From a virus, in the IMG/VR virus record IMGVR_UViG_3300040809_000593, positions 1 through 38,451 of that record: DNA of 38,451 bases. One strand, written 5' to 3'. Under the pieces are notes generated by a model, which was given only the letters and a program-made list of their open reading frames with translations, was not told where the DNA came from and made no database searches. Below, one piece after another: positions 21,856 to 29,570 of the stretch (its first letter is position 1; every line of letters begins with the position of its first letter). Position numbers and translations under genes: made by a program.

Positions 21856-22716
21856 ATGAAATACGGTTTATTTACTGATATTCCTCAAGAGGAATACCGC
21901 AAGATTGACGCGCTTGCCAATAGTGACGCGTTGATGATCGAGAAAAACCCAAGTGATTATGTTTGGAGTAAAAACGCGCCTACCAACTTTGCTAAAGTGC
22001 AAACAAAAGATATTGGCACCGCATTGCACGCACTTTTACTTGAGCCAGAAACTTATGATGATCTAGTTATTGTTAGCAGTAACAAAGGCAGAAAAACAAA
22101 AGGATTTGAACAGGAAGTTATCGACAATCCTAACAACATCGTACTAACTCAAGAAGAAGCTGAGCAAGTGCGCATTATGGCTGGTTCAGTTATGGCGCAC
22201 CCAAGAGCAGCGCAACTGTTACAACAACAAGGTTTTGCTGAGTGCAGTGTTATTGCTCAAGATCCAGAATCAGGCGTTAACTTAAAATGCAGACCAGACA
22301 AAGATTGTGTTAAGTCAATTGGCACTTGCATTGACTTAAAAACAACCGGCGACCTTTCAAAGTGGCGCGCAGACAAAGAGTGGCTCAATCCAATGTATGA
22401 GTTCAATTACGGCCATCAAGCAGCGTTTTACCTGCATACATTAAGCTTACACTACGGTTTTGAAGTGATAAACTTTGCATTTATTGCAGTTTCAAGCAGT
22501 GTGGCACTTGGTCGTTATCCCGTTGGCGTTTTTGAAGTGTCAAAAGATGAATTAATCGCATGGGGTTTTTGGTCACAGATGCTTGCAAATATTGATAAGT
22601 TTGCGCAATGCAAGGAGTCAAACAACTGGACTCACTCAGAAGGCTTTAAATTCAGAGTAGATGAAGATCAATACACTGATGATGTTGAAGTTGTTTTTGA
22701 TGGAGATGCACAATGA
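21856..22716 (+). CDS. PD-(D/E)XK exonuclease, RecE/exonuclease VIII-like
   Basis: 286 residues. Signature GTALHALLLEP (54-64) followed by the nuclease core: E129 (ECSVI), D148 (CRPD), D160-x-K162 (IDLKTT) and the helix YGHQAAFY (185-192). This is the PDDEXK_1 exonuclease VIII-type family that resects DNA ends 5' to 3'. Partners downstream are a small conserved protein, SSB and a RuvC-like resolvase, together a recombination module. No Erf/RecT annealing protein was recognised. Confidence 0.85.
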   Translation: MKYGLFTDIPQEEYRKIDALANSDALMIEKNPSDYVWSKNAPTNFAKVQTKDIGTALHALLLEPETYDDLVIVSSNKGRKTKGFEQEVIDNPNNIVLTQEEAEQVRIMAGSVMAHPRAAQLLQQQGFAECSVIAQDPESGVNLKCRPDKDCVKSIGTCIDLKTTGDLSKWRADKEWLNPMYEFNYGHQAAFYLHTLSLHYGFEVINFAFIAVSSSVALGRYPVGVFEVSKDELIAWGFWSQMLANIDKFAQCKESNNWTHSEGFKFRVDEDQYTDDVEVVFDGDAQ

Positions 22717-23117
22717 TTGATATCACATCGACAATACAAACAAAATCAGATCAACTAAACTCAGACGATCTGCTTGGTGGCGATTTAATGATACAGGTTG
22801 AAGGTGTTCAACTTGCTAATGACCCTCAGCAGCCTTTGCATATATTCTATGTAGGTTGCAACGGTAAACCATACAAGCCATGTTTAACAGTTCGCAAAAT
22901 CTTAGCTGCATTATGGGGTAAAGACGCATCACAATGGGCTGGGCGCTACATGAATTTATACTTAGACCCAACTGTAAAATGGGCGGGTAAAGAGGTTGGC
23001 GGGATTAGAGTTAATGCGCTTTCTCACATCCAAAGTTCAGCAACTTTAAATCTAGCTGTGAGACGTGGCGCAAAGCAACCTTTTAGAATCGAGCAAATCC
23101 CTTTACAGCAAAATTAA
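22713..23117 (+). CDS. Conserved phage recombination-cluster protein
   Basis: 134 residues. Contains LLGGDLMIQVEGVQL, YKPCLTVRKILAALWG, YMNLYLDPTVKWAGKEVGGI and RVNALSHI. This combination ('G-K-x-Y-K-P-C ... LWG ... L-Y-x-DP-x-V-x-x-G-x-x-VGGI-R') is common in phage nuclease/SSB clusters, with unknown activity; an OB-like fold is possible. ATGA overlap with the exonuclease supports joint function. Confidence 0.65.
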   Translation: MIDITSTIQTKSDQLNSDDLLGGDLMIQVEGVQLANDPQQPLHIFYVGCNGKPYKPCLTVRKILAALWGKDASQWAGRYMNLYLDPTVKWAGKEVGGIRVNALSHIQSSATLNLAVRRGAKQPFRIEQIPLQQN

Positions 23118-23157
23118 TCAATGGCCGTTAATTCGGCCTAACAAATAGGAAATTATT

Positions 23158-23691
23158 ATGTCATTTTCGGTAACAGGAAAATTAAATCAAGCAGCTTCTC
23201 AATTCCAAGCTGGCGAATCTACAGGGTTCGGCATTCGTCTTGGTCAGCAATATTATGATCGAGAAACAAAACAGAAAGAATGGACTAATTATGAAGCTGT
23301 TGTTTTTGCTAAGCAACCGCAGCAGATTCAATATTATCAATCTGTGCTTGTTGAAGGCTCAATTATTACAATCAGCGGTGATAGTCAGAAAATAAAAGTT
23401 TTTGACGGTCAAAATGGCCAAAGAATCTCAATAGAGATACTTAACGCTAACCTGGGTTTTGCTTTTAACCCTAACGGACAGCAAGGTCAATATCAGCAGC
23501 AGAGCCAGCAACAATACCAGCAGCCACAGCAGCAGCCACAACAGCAAAACCAATTTAACCAACAATCACAGCAGGCAGCGCAACAAATGCAACAGGCAGC
23601 ACAGCATGGCGGATTTAATAACGCACAAGCACAACCACAACAACAAGCTGGATTTGCGCCGCAGCAAGATCCTAACAACCAACCATTTTAA
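23158..23691 (+). CDS. ssb: Single-stranded DNA-binding protein
   Basis: 177 residues. N-terminal OB-fold region about 1-104 (GKLNQAASQFQAGESTGFGI, YEAVVFAKQ, VLVEGSIITISGD, ISIEILNANLGF). The C-terminal about 65 residues are almost entirely Gln, Asn, Ala and Pro, ending in NNQPF. The last Pro-Phe is kept as in bacterial SSB tips that recruit partners, but the usual acidic residues before it are mostly replaced. The role is to coat ssDNA in replication and recombination. Confidence 0.8.
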   Translation: MSFSVTGKLNQAASQFQAGESTGFGIRLGQQYYDRETKQKEWTNYEAVVFAKQPQQIQYYQSVLVEGSIITISGDSQKIKVFDGQNGQRISIEILNANLGFAFNPNGQQGQYQQQSQQQYQQPQQQPQQQNQFNQQSQQAAQQMQQAAQHGGFNNAQAQPQQQAGFAPQQDPNNQPF

Positions 23692-23697
23692 CAAACT

Positions 23698-23714
23698 AGG
23701 GCTTCGGCCCTTTT
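23698..23714 (+). terminator. Intrinsic terminator with UUCG tetraloop, abutting the resolvase start
   Basis: AGGGC (23698-23702), loop TTCG, GCCCT (23707-23711) and four T residues. The C(UUCG)G loop is very stable. The ATG of the next gene is 10 bases later, and its GGGG ribosome site directly follows the hairpin, so partial termination likely sets the ratio of SSB to resolvase. Confidence 0.7.
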
Positions 23715-23723
23715 GGGGTTTTT

Positions 23724-24188
23724 ATGAGTAACAAATTAATAATAGCTTGCGACCCTGACAGCAATAAAAGCGGGTTTGCTTTTGTTGTTAATGGTGAACT
23801 GGTTGGACTTGAGTGTTTATCTCTAATTGATGTTTTTGTTGAGTTTGAATCTTTATCAAATCAATTTGATAAAATCGAACTACACACCGAAAACGTTAAC
23901 GGTATTAGCTCAAATGCTTTCAATGTTAAGTCACGAGATCCGCTACCAGTTAAACTTAAAAAAGCTGAACACGTTGGGAAGTGCAAACAAGTTCAAATTG
24001 AGATTGAGCGCATAGCAAAACACTTCGGTATTAAAGTAATCCATCATCCTGTAAGTAAAATGTGGAAAGATAGCAAAACAGGCAAACAGCAGCTAGAAAA
24101 GGTTTTCGGTTACACTGGCCAAAGTAATGAAGACACCAGAAGTGCAGCGTGGTTTGCCTATAAAGGTTTGCAACACTCAAAAACTTAA
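23724..24188 (+). CDS. RuvC-like Holliday junction resolvase
   Basis: 154 residues with an RNase H-type fold: D10 in IIACDPDSNKSGFAFV, E56 in IELHTENVNG, and the C-terminal pair in NEDTRSAAWFAY (D137). Basic stretches (KLKKAEHVGKCKQ) would contact DNA. The layout is that of phage RuvC-type resolvases that cleave branched DNA before packaging. No other resolvase is seen in the genome. Confidence 0.75.
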   Translation: MSNKLIIACDPDSNKSGFAFVVNGELVGLECLSLIDVFVEFESLSNQFDKIELHTENVNGISSNAFNVKSRDPLPVKLKKAEHVGKCKQVQIEIERIAKHFGIKVIHHPVSKMWKDSKTGKQQLEKVFGYTGQSNEDTRSAAWFAYKGLQHSKT

Positions 24189-24258
24189 GTTATCATTATG
24201 TTTAACACTCCTTGCTTTATCCTTTGGTTGTGTTTCATAATCTCCTTTTTTGCTAATT

Positions 24259-24284
24259 GACCGCTTTTATAGTGGTCTTTTTTT
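24259..24284 (+). terminator. Intrinsic terminator after the resolvase gene
   Basis: GACCGCT (24259-24265), loop TTTAT, AGTGGTC (24271-24277, one G-T pair), then seven T residues. It ends the replication/recombination transcript. Confidence 0.8.
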
Positions 24285-24294
24285 GCCTAAAGTA

Positions 24295-24323
24295 TTGCGC
24301 ATTGTATTTATCTATACTATATT
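24295..24323 (+). promoter_or_regulatory. Sigma-70-type promoter for the 24352 operon
   Basis: TTGCGC (24295-24300), 17-base spacer, TATATT (24318-24323), then TTGCATTTAACGG at the predicted start. AGGAG before the ATG at 24352. Confidence 0.55.
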
Positions 24324-24351
24324 GCATTTAACGGTTTAAAGGAGATCGAAA

Positions 24352-24822
24352 ATGAAAAAGCAAAAGACCAGAAAAGGCAAAAAGCAAAATAAAATGAAAG
24401 TCGCCATTATGAGTGCAAAGATTGGTTTAAGAAATCTAGCTGTTTGGCATCAAGAGAAAAGCAACAATGAAAAGTATACGGCGGAAGTTGTTAATTTCAT
24501 GAAGTGCCGTGATACCCATGTCGGTGAATCAATGGTTTGTGCAATACTAAAAATACGCCATATGTGGAACGTGCATCTAATTGTTATAGGCGTTGAAAGT
24601 AACGGCAAATCACGCATTGAAGTTGAAGAAAAAGCCATTACAGAGCCACTTTACCAACATCAGCTTGTAGATTACCTTAATGAAGAGCATGAGCTATTAA
24701 GAGAAGAATTTGCAAAGCATAACACTGTAACCAATCTTGCGTGGTTAGCTGTACCAAACGGTGACAGCATACCAACTGATAAAATTGACGAAATCATCAC
24801 CTACAAGAGAGCATGGGCATGA
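24352..24822 (+). CDS. Hypothetical protein (156 aa)
   Basis: Starts with a very basic tail (MKKQKTRKGKKQNKMK), then VAIMSAKIGLRNLAVWHQEK and CAILKIRHMWNVHLIVIGVE, alternating helices and strands. The basic start suggests nucleic-acid or ribosome contact. First gene of the late-early operon with RMF/HTH, dUTPase and endolysin. ATGA overlap with the next gene. No family recognised. Confidence 0.65.
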   Translation: MKKQKTRKGKKQNKMKVAIMSAKIGLRNLAVWHQEKSNNEKYTAEVVNFMKCRDTHVGESMVCAILKIRHMWNVHLIVIGVESNGKSRIEVEEKAITEPLYQHQLVDYLNEEHELLREEFAKHNTVTNLAWLAVPNGDSIPTDKIDEIITYKRAWA

Positions 24823-24989
24823 ACAACTGGAAAGTAAAGCTATTAAACAAAGATGGAGAAAAAGAGTTTTTATATGTTGAGGCGTTGACAGAGTCAGTAG
24901 CTAAAACAATTGCAGAAGATGAGGCGAATTTAACGGACGAATTACCTGGTAATGATTGGATAGCTCAGTTTGGAGTTATGAAGAAATGA
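24819..24989 (+). CDS. Hypothetical protein (56 aa)
   Basis: MNNWKVKLLNKDGEKEFLYV then EALTESVAKTIAEDEANLTD and ELPGNDWIAQFGVMKK. A beta-beta-alpha pattern ('W-x-V-x-L ... F-x-Y-V-x-A-x-x-x-x-x-A') common to small phage proteins. ATGA overlaps at the start and a 4-base overlap at the end with the RMF/HTH gene. Confidence 0.6.
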   Translation: MNNWKVKLLNKDGEKEFLYVEALTESVAKTIAEDEANLTDELPGNDWIAQFGVMKK

Positions 24990-25444
24990 TAAGTGAAGCT
25001 TACAAAAGAGGTTACATGGCCCACTCAAGACTCGACGATACTGACGCAAATCCATACCCAATAGAAACTCAATCAACCAGCTTTCACGCTTGGCTAGCTG
25101 GTTGGAATGACCGCGACATGGGTTATGAGTTGGATTTAATGCAGTTTTTAGAACCAGTAGAAAGCGTTGAAAAGCTAGTTAAGCAGGGTAAGTCACACGC
25201 TGAAATACAAGAGAAAACAGGCTGTGCACCATCGACAATTAGCAGAGTTTCAAAGCGCATTGGTTTATCAAGAGATAACCAGCAGTTAAAAACAACTGAA
25301 ATAAACTTATTGATGTCTGATAAACCGATATGGCTTATTGGTTTTGAGCTTGGGATGAGTAGAGAGCAAGTATCACAACATCGATACAAGCAAAAGCAAA
25401 GAGATTTAAAATCAAACTTACAAAGCCTTAAATTTGGAGAATGA
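24986..25444 (+). CDS. RMF-like domain fused to a helix-turn-helix
   Basis: 152 residues from ATG 24986. The N-terminus (about 4-44) EAYKRGYMAHSRLDDTDANP then YPIETQSTSFHAWLAGWNDR has the spacing of ribosome modulation factor ('A-x-x-RGY-x-A ... PY ... AW-x-x-GW'). Residues 71-94 (HAEIQEKTGCAPSTISRVSK) form a clear helix-turn-helix, with a second weaker one at about 115-135 (WLIGFELGMSREQVSQHRYK). RMF binds and dimerises ribosomes in stationary phase; an RMF-like domain on a DNA-binding protein suggests a regulator rather than a ribosome factor. The assignment is from pattern only. Confidence 0.6.
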   Translation: MISEAYKRGYMAHSRLDDTDANPYPIETQSTSFHAWLAGWNDRDMGYELDLMQFLEPVESVEKLVKQGKSHAEIQEKTGCAPSTISRVSKRIGLSRDNQQLKTTEINLLMSDKPIWLIGFELGMSREQVSQHRYKQKQRDLKSNLQSLKFGE

Positions 25445-25445
25445 A

Positions 25446-25916
25446 ATGCAACCAACACATCTAACTAAATATAGCGCAGGTGCGGACATTCGCGCAGCAG
25501 AGAGTGTAATTATTGCACCACGTAGCTATGAGTTAATTAAAACGGGGGAGTTTGTACCAGCGAATATGCCTAGCGGTCACTATTTAGAGTTAGCGCCTCG
25601 ATCTAGTTTATGTCTTAAAAAGTGGCTTGATATGCCTAATAGCGTGGGTGTTATTGATGCTGATTATCCTAACGAAATTTTAATGCCATTAAGAAACCTA
25701 GGCGATAAACCTGTCAGCATTGAAAAAGGTGAGCGTATAGGTCAGTTAATTTGTAAGCCATACGTGCAGATTTACCCTGTTTTAGATAATGAGCGTATAG
25801 GCGGCTTTGGTTCGACTAATGAAAAACAGGCCTTCAACGAATTACTAGACAACTCAAAGGAAGATATTGAACAAGGCAAGGTAAAGCCACTTGATGATTT
25901 TATGGATGGTATCTAA
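25446..25916 (+). CDS. dut: dUTPase (trimeric dUTP diphosphatase)
   Basis: 156 residues with all five dUTPase motifs: AGADIRA (11-17), PRSS (51-54, usually PRSG), GVIDADYPNE (68-77, catalytic Asp in motif 3), ERIGQLI (96-102) and GGFGSTN (119-125, Gly-rich, with N in place of the usual G). It hydrolyses dUTP to dUMP and pyrophosphate, keeping uracil out of phage DNA. A C-terminal extension of about 30 acidic residues is unusual. ATG 25446 is chosen over an upstream TTG; GGAG lies 6 bases before it. Confidence 0.95.
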   Translation: MQPTHLTKYSAGADIRAAESVIIAPRSYELIKTGEFVPANMPSGHYLELAPRSSLCLKKWLDMPNSVGVIDADYPNEILMPLRNLGDKPVSIEKGERIGQLICKPYVQIYPVLDNERIGGFGSTNEKQAFNELLDNSKEDIEQGKVKPLDDFMDGI

Positions 25917-26257
25917 TGAAAAACTTCACTATCTCAGAATTTGATTGCAAAGAAACTGGCGAAAACAAAATGCAGCCAGAATTTTTGCAACGAATAGACT
26001 TACTGCGCGATGCTTGCGGTTTTCCTTTTGTTATCAATAGCGGCTACCGCTCACCAAAACACAGCGCAGAGGTTAATAAAGAGCGCCCTGGCACTCATGC
26101 GCAAGGTATCGCAGCGGATATTAAAGTATCAAACGGCTATCAGCGCGCACAGATAGTTGAGTCAGCAATAGCGCTAGGCTTTAACGGTATAGGCGTTGCC
26201 AATGGTTTTATCCATGTTGACACGCGAAAAGGTAAGCGCGTTATGTGGTGCTACTAA
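25916..26257 (+). CDS. Endolysin, M15 D-Ala-D-Ala carboxypeptidase type
   Basis: 113 residues. Peptidase M15_3 pattern: SGYRSPKHS (42-50), zinc ligands H61 and D68 (GTHAQGIAADI), and H100 in FIHVD (98-102). It cleaves peptide cross-links of peptidoglycan for lysis. There is no signal sequence, so a holin is needed for release; the small membrane protein overlapping its stop (TAATG) and the holin-like genes near 1.3-4.5 kb are candidates. Its start overlaps the dUTPase stop. Confidence 0.85.
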   Translation: MKNFTISEFDCKETGENKMQPEFLQRIDLLRDACGFPFVINSGYRSPKHSAEVNKERPGTHAQGIAADIKVSNGYQRAQIVESAIALGFNGIGVANGFIHVDTRKGKRVMWCY

Positions 26258-26433
26258 TGACCGCCCACATAGACGAACAAATTGAAACAGAGGATTGCGA
26301 ATGTGATCCTCACAGCCTAACACAGTACAAGCGAGTAAATAGACGACTAAATCAAAAGCTCGCTTTCTGGCGTTTCTCAAGCGCTGTATTGTGCTTTTAT
26401 TTATTAATTTTAATAGTGAGATTTATGTTATGA
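26257..26433 (+). CDS. Small tail-anchored membrane protein, lysis accessory (probable)
   Basis: 58 residues: acidic N-terminus MTAHIDEQIETEDCECDPHS, basic middle (QYKRVNRRLNQKL), then one membrane helix (about 36-57). The ATG overlaps the endolysin stop (TAATG), so it belongs to the lysis cassette. An N-in, tail-anchored protein of this size could be a pinholin, antiholin or spanin-like component; no lipobox or Rz pattern is visible. Confidence 0.55.
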   Translation: MTAHIDEQIETEDCECDPHSLTQYKRVNRRLNQKLAFWRFSSAVLCFYLLILIVRFML

Positions 26434-26591
26434 CAAACCTAACAAAAGCAGCGCAAGAGGAGCTAGACTCATTTGGCACCCTTAGTGAAAAAACAGCAAA
26501 ATTATTAATCGCTGAAAACGAAAAGTTAAGCGATGAATTAAAAAGCCAAGTTGAAGAAAGGGTTTTTACTGTTAATTCACCAACTAAATAA
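26430..26591 (+). CDS. Hypothetical helical protein (53 aa)
   Basis: MTNLTKAAQEELDSFGTLSE then KTAKLLIAENEKLSDELKSQ and VEERVFTVNSPTK. Heptad-like charged helix, probably a small coiled coil. ATGA overlap with the preceding membrane protein; it ends 14 bases before the terminator at 26605. It may be a partner of the lysis protein. Confidence 0.6.
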   Translation: MTNLTKAAQEELDSFGTLSEKTAKLLIAENEKLSDELKSQVEERVFTVNSPTK

Positions 26592-26604
26592 ACAATGCTA
26601 CAAT

Positions 26605-26635
26605 AAAGCCATTACTTAACAGTGTGGCTTTTTTA
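26605..26635 (+). terminator. Intrinsic terminator abutting the portal start codon
   Basis: AAAGCCA (26605-26611), 13-base loop, TGGCTTT (26625-26631), then T residues and the ATG of the portal at 26636. No ribosome site lies between, so portal translation depends on readthrough RNA, the hairpin, or leaderless-type initiation. Confidence 0.65.
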
Positions 26636-28015
26636 ATGTCTGAACAACAAATCAAAACAGAATTAGCGGCAAACTCGGCGAAAATAAGCCACTACCGCCG
26701 CGACCTACATTTTCTTAATGGTACAGCACCAGTTAATTTCGGTGATACCGTACGCGATGATTCAAAAGAATATGGTTATCCTGACCAGATTACTTTTTAT
26801 CATATGTATAACGCATATCGTCGAGGTGGTTTCTTCAAAGGCTTAGTTGATATTATTCCTAACCGTTGCTTTGCTGAGGGCTTTCAGGTCATTGACGGCG
26901 AAGACAACGACACCGAGCAAGACACCGAATTTGAAAAGCAAGCTAAAAAGCTGATCAAGCAATTCAACTTAACCATGCTTTTTCGTGAGGCTTTTAAATA
27001 TCGCGATGTTGGCTGGTATTCGACTATTGTCCCAATCTTTAAAGAGCCAGGCGAGCAAGCTGATTTAAAGTCTGAATTAATGCGCGCTGCATCATTAGCG
27101 AATGGCGGCGTCATTGCTATTAATCCGTTTTATCAACTTGAATGCGAAGGCTCAAGCGATTATGTGACAGAGTACGGAAAAGATTGGAATAAACCTAAAA
27201 CATTTCAGCTAAATCCGTCAGCGTTAGCAGGTAGGCAGACCACAGTATCAGAGCAGATTGATTTAGATCGCAGCCGCGTGTTTGTATTAACTAACTCAGT
27301 CGGTGCGCAAATTGAAGGCACGCCAGCATTAGAGGCACCGTTCAATGCCCTGTTTGATTCTAATAAAATCCGTGGAGCAGCAGCAGAGGGCTTTAGAAAG
27401 AACGCCAAACAACGCACAGTAATGAGCGCGCTAAACCCAGAAGCAGCCAAGGCAATGAGCGCAAAATCTGACGAAATTGACGAAAGCATAGATGAGTTCG
27501 AGCGTGGCTTTAAAAATATGCTTAAAGCGGGCGGCGTAGATATTAAAGCGCTACAGTCAACACTTGCAGACCCATTAAACTTTTCCATGATAGCATTGCA
27601 GGAAGCTTGCTCGGCTCGCGGAGTGCCTGTTACTGAGTTAATCGGCTTTATGACAGGTCAACGCTCAAGCACTGAAAACAGCAGTGCATTTAACAAGAAT
27701 TTAAAATCAGTACAGCATAACGACTACGGTTCACATATTGAGCGATTCTTTATGTGGCTTGTTGATCTAGGTGTGCTTGCAAAACCTACAAATGGCAGTA
27801 TAAAAATTAAATGGCCTGATATTGCAGAACCAACACTTACTGAAAAGCTTGAAAACGCGGGTAAGATGGTTGAGCAAAACGAAAAGGCATTTAGAAGTAA
27901 TGAGCCTACGCCGTGGTCAGTTGAAGAAATTAGGCAAGTAGCAGGCTCAACAACAAAAAGGCCAGAAAGTGAATTTCAACCTAAAACAGATTTAAGCCTA
28001 GACGATGAAGTTTAG
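26636..28015 (+). CDS. Portal protein (DUF1073 type)
   Basis: 459 residues from ATG 26636. Landmarks: ITFYHMYNAYRRGGFFKGLV and DIIPNRCFAEGF near the N-terminus (wing entry), MLFREAFKYRDVGWYSTIVP, the central LQEACSARGVPVTELIGFMT, and the stem/crown region SSAFNKNLKSVQHNDYGSHI. These are typical of DUF1073 portals (dodecameric channel for DNA entry). Databases often call this family 'anti-CBASS Acb1' because of one member; here it is plainly a portal by length and by the Mu F-like gene next to it. A GTG at 26624 would add 4 residues. Confidence 0.85.
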   Translation: MSEQQIKTELAANSAKISHYRRDLHFLNGTAPVNFGDTVRDDSKEYGYPDQITFYHMYNAYRRGGFFKGLVDIIPNRCFAEGFQVIDGEDNDTEQDTEFEKQAKKLIKQFNLTMLFREAFKYRDVGWYSTIVPIFKEPGEQADLKSELMRAASLANGGVIAINPFYQLECEGSSDYVTEYGKDWNKPKTFQLNPSALAGRQTTVSEQIDLDRSRVFVLTNSVGAQIEGTPALEAPFNALFDSNKIRGAAAEGFRKNAKQRTVMSALNPEAAKAMSAKSDEIDESIDEFERGFKNMLKAGGVDIKALQSTLADPLNFSMIALQEACSARGVPVTELIGFMTGQRSSTENSSAFNKNLKSVQHNDYGSHIERFFMWLVDLGVLAKPTNGSIKIKWPDIAEPTLTEKLENAGKMVEQNEKAFRSNEPTPWSVEEIRQVAGSTTKRPESEFQPKTDLSLDDEV

Positions 28016-29033
28016 CCCCGTCATTCCAAAGGATGCCGCAGATCCAGCAAATCAACGCGGCAACCTAAAGCGCGCAATGTCTGATTTAAAGCAGCGGTTT
28101 AAACACATCGAAAAGGAGGTGGTTAAACTTGTTGCAGACCAAAAGCAATACCAGAAGCAAACGCAAGTAAATACCCAATGGCGTCCACTTGTGTTTTTTA
28201 ATAACTCACGCTTTGGCATTGATACAGTAAAAAGCTCAACCGCTGTCAATGTTGCGTATTATGAGTATCTAATCGACGACACTAGATTACAGCAAATAGA
28301 TCGCTATTTAGAGCGTTTGCTTTACGGTGATTTACTAGAATCATTTGGTGATATGCCGCCGAGATGGTTTTTTAAATCGTACTTGAGTCAATCATTTAAT
28401 CAAGCTGTTAACGAGTCAATACAGTCATATCAAAATCAAGCTGATAGTGAAGTGTTAGGCGAGGATATTGCACGCCAATTATTGGCCATGTCACGCGATG
28501 AAATATCACCGCAGATTATGCAGTCACTTGGTATCGTTTATTCTCGCACGTTTAACAATATGAAAGGCTTAACAGATTCAATGAAATCAGACCTTGCCGA
28601 CACATTAACCCGCGGCATGGAGTCAGGCTTTGGTATTAGGCAAATAACGGCAGATATTAAAAAGCGCGTAGGAGTTGGATTTAGTCGGGCCCAAAGAATT
28701 GCACGCACTGAAATATTAAATGCTTTTCGTACGGCACAACGGGCAAAGACAAAAGAAGTTAACGAAACTATTTTTGACGACTCGCCTTTTGTTTTTCGTC
28801 AATTGTGGTTTAGTGCTTTGGCTGGTACAAGTCGCCCTAATCACGTGTCGAGGCATGGCAGTATTTATACTCAGCAAGAAGTTGAATTGTTTTACAGTGA
28901 GCGTGGCAATAGTATAAATTGCCTATGTAGTCAGTCACCTATACTCGTTGATAGGGATACAGGTGAACCAATTAACGAAAAGGTAATAGAAAGAATGAAG
29001 GAGCAGAAAAAGGCTTGGCAGGGTAGGGGTTAA
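28005..29033 (+). CDS. Head morphogenesis protein, Mu F/SPP1 gp7-like
   Basis: 342 residues. The C-terminal half has the family hallmarks: RIARTEILNAFRTAQRAKTK (about 234-253), FRQLWFSALAGTSRPNHVSR, and a Cys-containing INCLCSQSP stretch. The N-terminal half is helical (KQRFKHIEKEVVKLVADQKQ). These minor head proteins bind the portal and can be ejected with DNA. It overlaps the portal stop by 11 bases and ends convergently (4-base overlap) with the minus-strand gene at 29030. Confidence 0.8.
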   Translation: MKFSPVIPKDAADPANQRGNLKRAMSDLKQRFKHIEKEVVKLVADQKQYQKQTQVNTQWRPLVFFNNSRFGIDTVKSSTAVNVAYYEYLIDDTRLQQIDRYLERLLYGDLLESFGDMPPRWFFKSYLSQSFNQAVNESIQSYQNQADSEVLGEDIARQLLAMSRDEISPQIMQSLGIVYSRTFNNMKGLTDSMKSDLADTLTRGMESGFGIRQITADIKKRVGVGFSRAQRIARTEILNAFRTAQRAKTKEVNETIFDDSPFVFRQLWFSALAGTSRPNHVSRHGSIYTQQEVELFYSERGNSINCLCSQSPILVDRDTGEPINEKVIERMKEQKKAWQGRG

Positions 29034-29287
29034 AAATACCCTGCATTCATTAACTGTCTAAACTCTAAATTAGGCAAGTAACCTTTTCGCATAAAGTTAG
29101 CAAGATCTCGTTTATCTTGCTCTTTCTTTTTACCGTAGTAACCTATTATTTTATTGGCTTTACAACAGCAGTTATTGCAGATATCTTTATGGCCTGTATA
29201 TCGCCACATTTCTTTAACTTCTTGCAAGTCGTAAAATGGAAAATCAATCCCCGCAATCTTACCGCACATAAAGCATTGCTCACCCAT
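29030..29287 (-). CDS. Small zinc-finger-like protein (85 aa)
   Basis: From ATG 29287 (AGGG before it): MGEQCFMCGKIAGIDFPFYD, later HKDICNNCCCKANKIIGYYG and a basic helical tail. C5/C8 with C37/C40 form a plausible HNH-like or zinc-ribbon zinc site, but no H-N-H triad is present. Second gene of a two-gene leftward unit after 29486. Function unknown. Confidence 0.65.
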   Translation of the reverse strand: MGEQCFMCGKIAGIDFPFYDLQEVKEMWRYTGHKDICNNCCCKANKIIGYYGKKKEQDKRDLANFMRKGYLPNLEFRQLMNAGYF

Positions 29288-29486
29288 AAAAATACCCTGC
29301 AATCCTAACTCTATTCTCAAAATCAACACTTCTTATATATGCTAGTTTCTCGCATGGATTCAAGCGATTAAGCAGTTGATCGAACACCTGTGTAATTGGT
29401 ATCACAAACCTATAATTTACATAACAATCAGAATTAACAAGGTTAATCATCTTTTTTGCTTCTTTATTGAATTTTAACTTACTCAT
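29280..29486 (-). CDS. Hypothetical protein (68 aa)
   Basis: MSKLKFNKEAKKMINLVNSD then CYVNYRFVIPITQVFDQLLN. GAGAGGG lies before the ATG. It overlaps the zinc-finger-like gene by 8 bases. Soluble; no family recognised. Confidence 0.6.
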   Translation of the reverse strand: MSKLKFNKEAKKMINLVNSDCYVNYRFVIPITQVFDQLLNRLNPCEKLAYIRSVDFENRVRIAGYFYG

Positions 29487-29513
29487 AAAAACCCTCTCTT
29501 AATTAAATATAAC

Positions 29514-29552
29514 TTGCTTGATAAATATAACGTGATATATTTAATAAAACAA
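29514..29552. promoter_or_regulatory. Divergent promoter pair between 29486 and 29571
   Basis: Plus: TTGCTT (29514-29519), 17-base spacer, ATATTT (29537-29542). Minus: TTGTTT (29552-29547), 17-base spacer, TATATT (29529-29524). Both are weak matches in AT-rich DNA. Both downstream leaders contain TTTAA-type versions of the leader motif (GTTATATTTAA 29513-29503 on minus; AACATTTAACGG on plus). Confidence 0.4.
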
Positions 29553-29570
29553 CATTTAACGGGATTTTTT

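Noticed and set aside
24189-24258. Possible small gene between the resolvase and the terminator
   Set aside because: Only about 70 bases with no ribosome site-start pair of useful length.
26636-28015. Reading of the portal as an anti-CBASS (Acb1) protein, as its database family is often named
   Set aside because: Length, portal-like segments and adjacency to a Mu F-like gene point to a portal; the name comes from family-level transfer.
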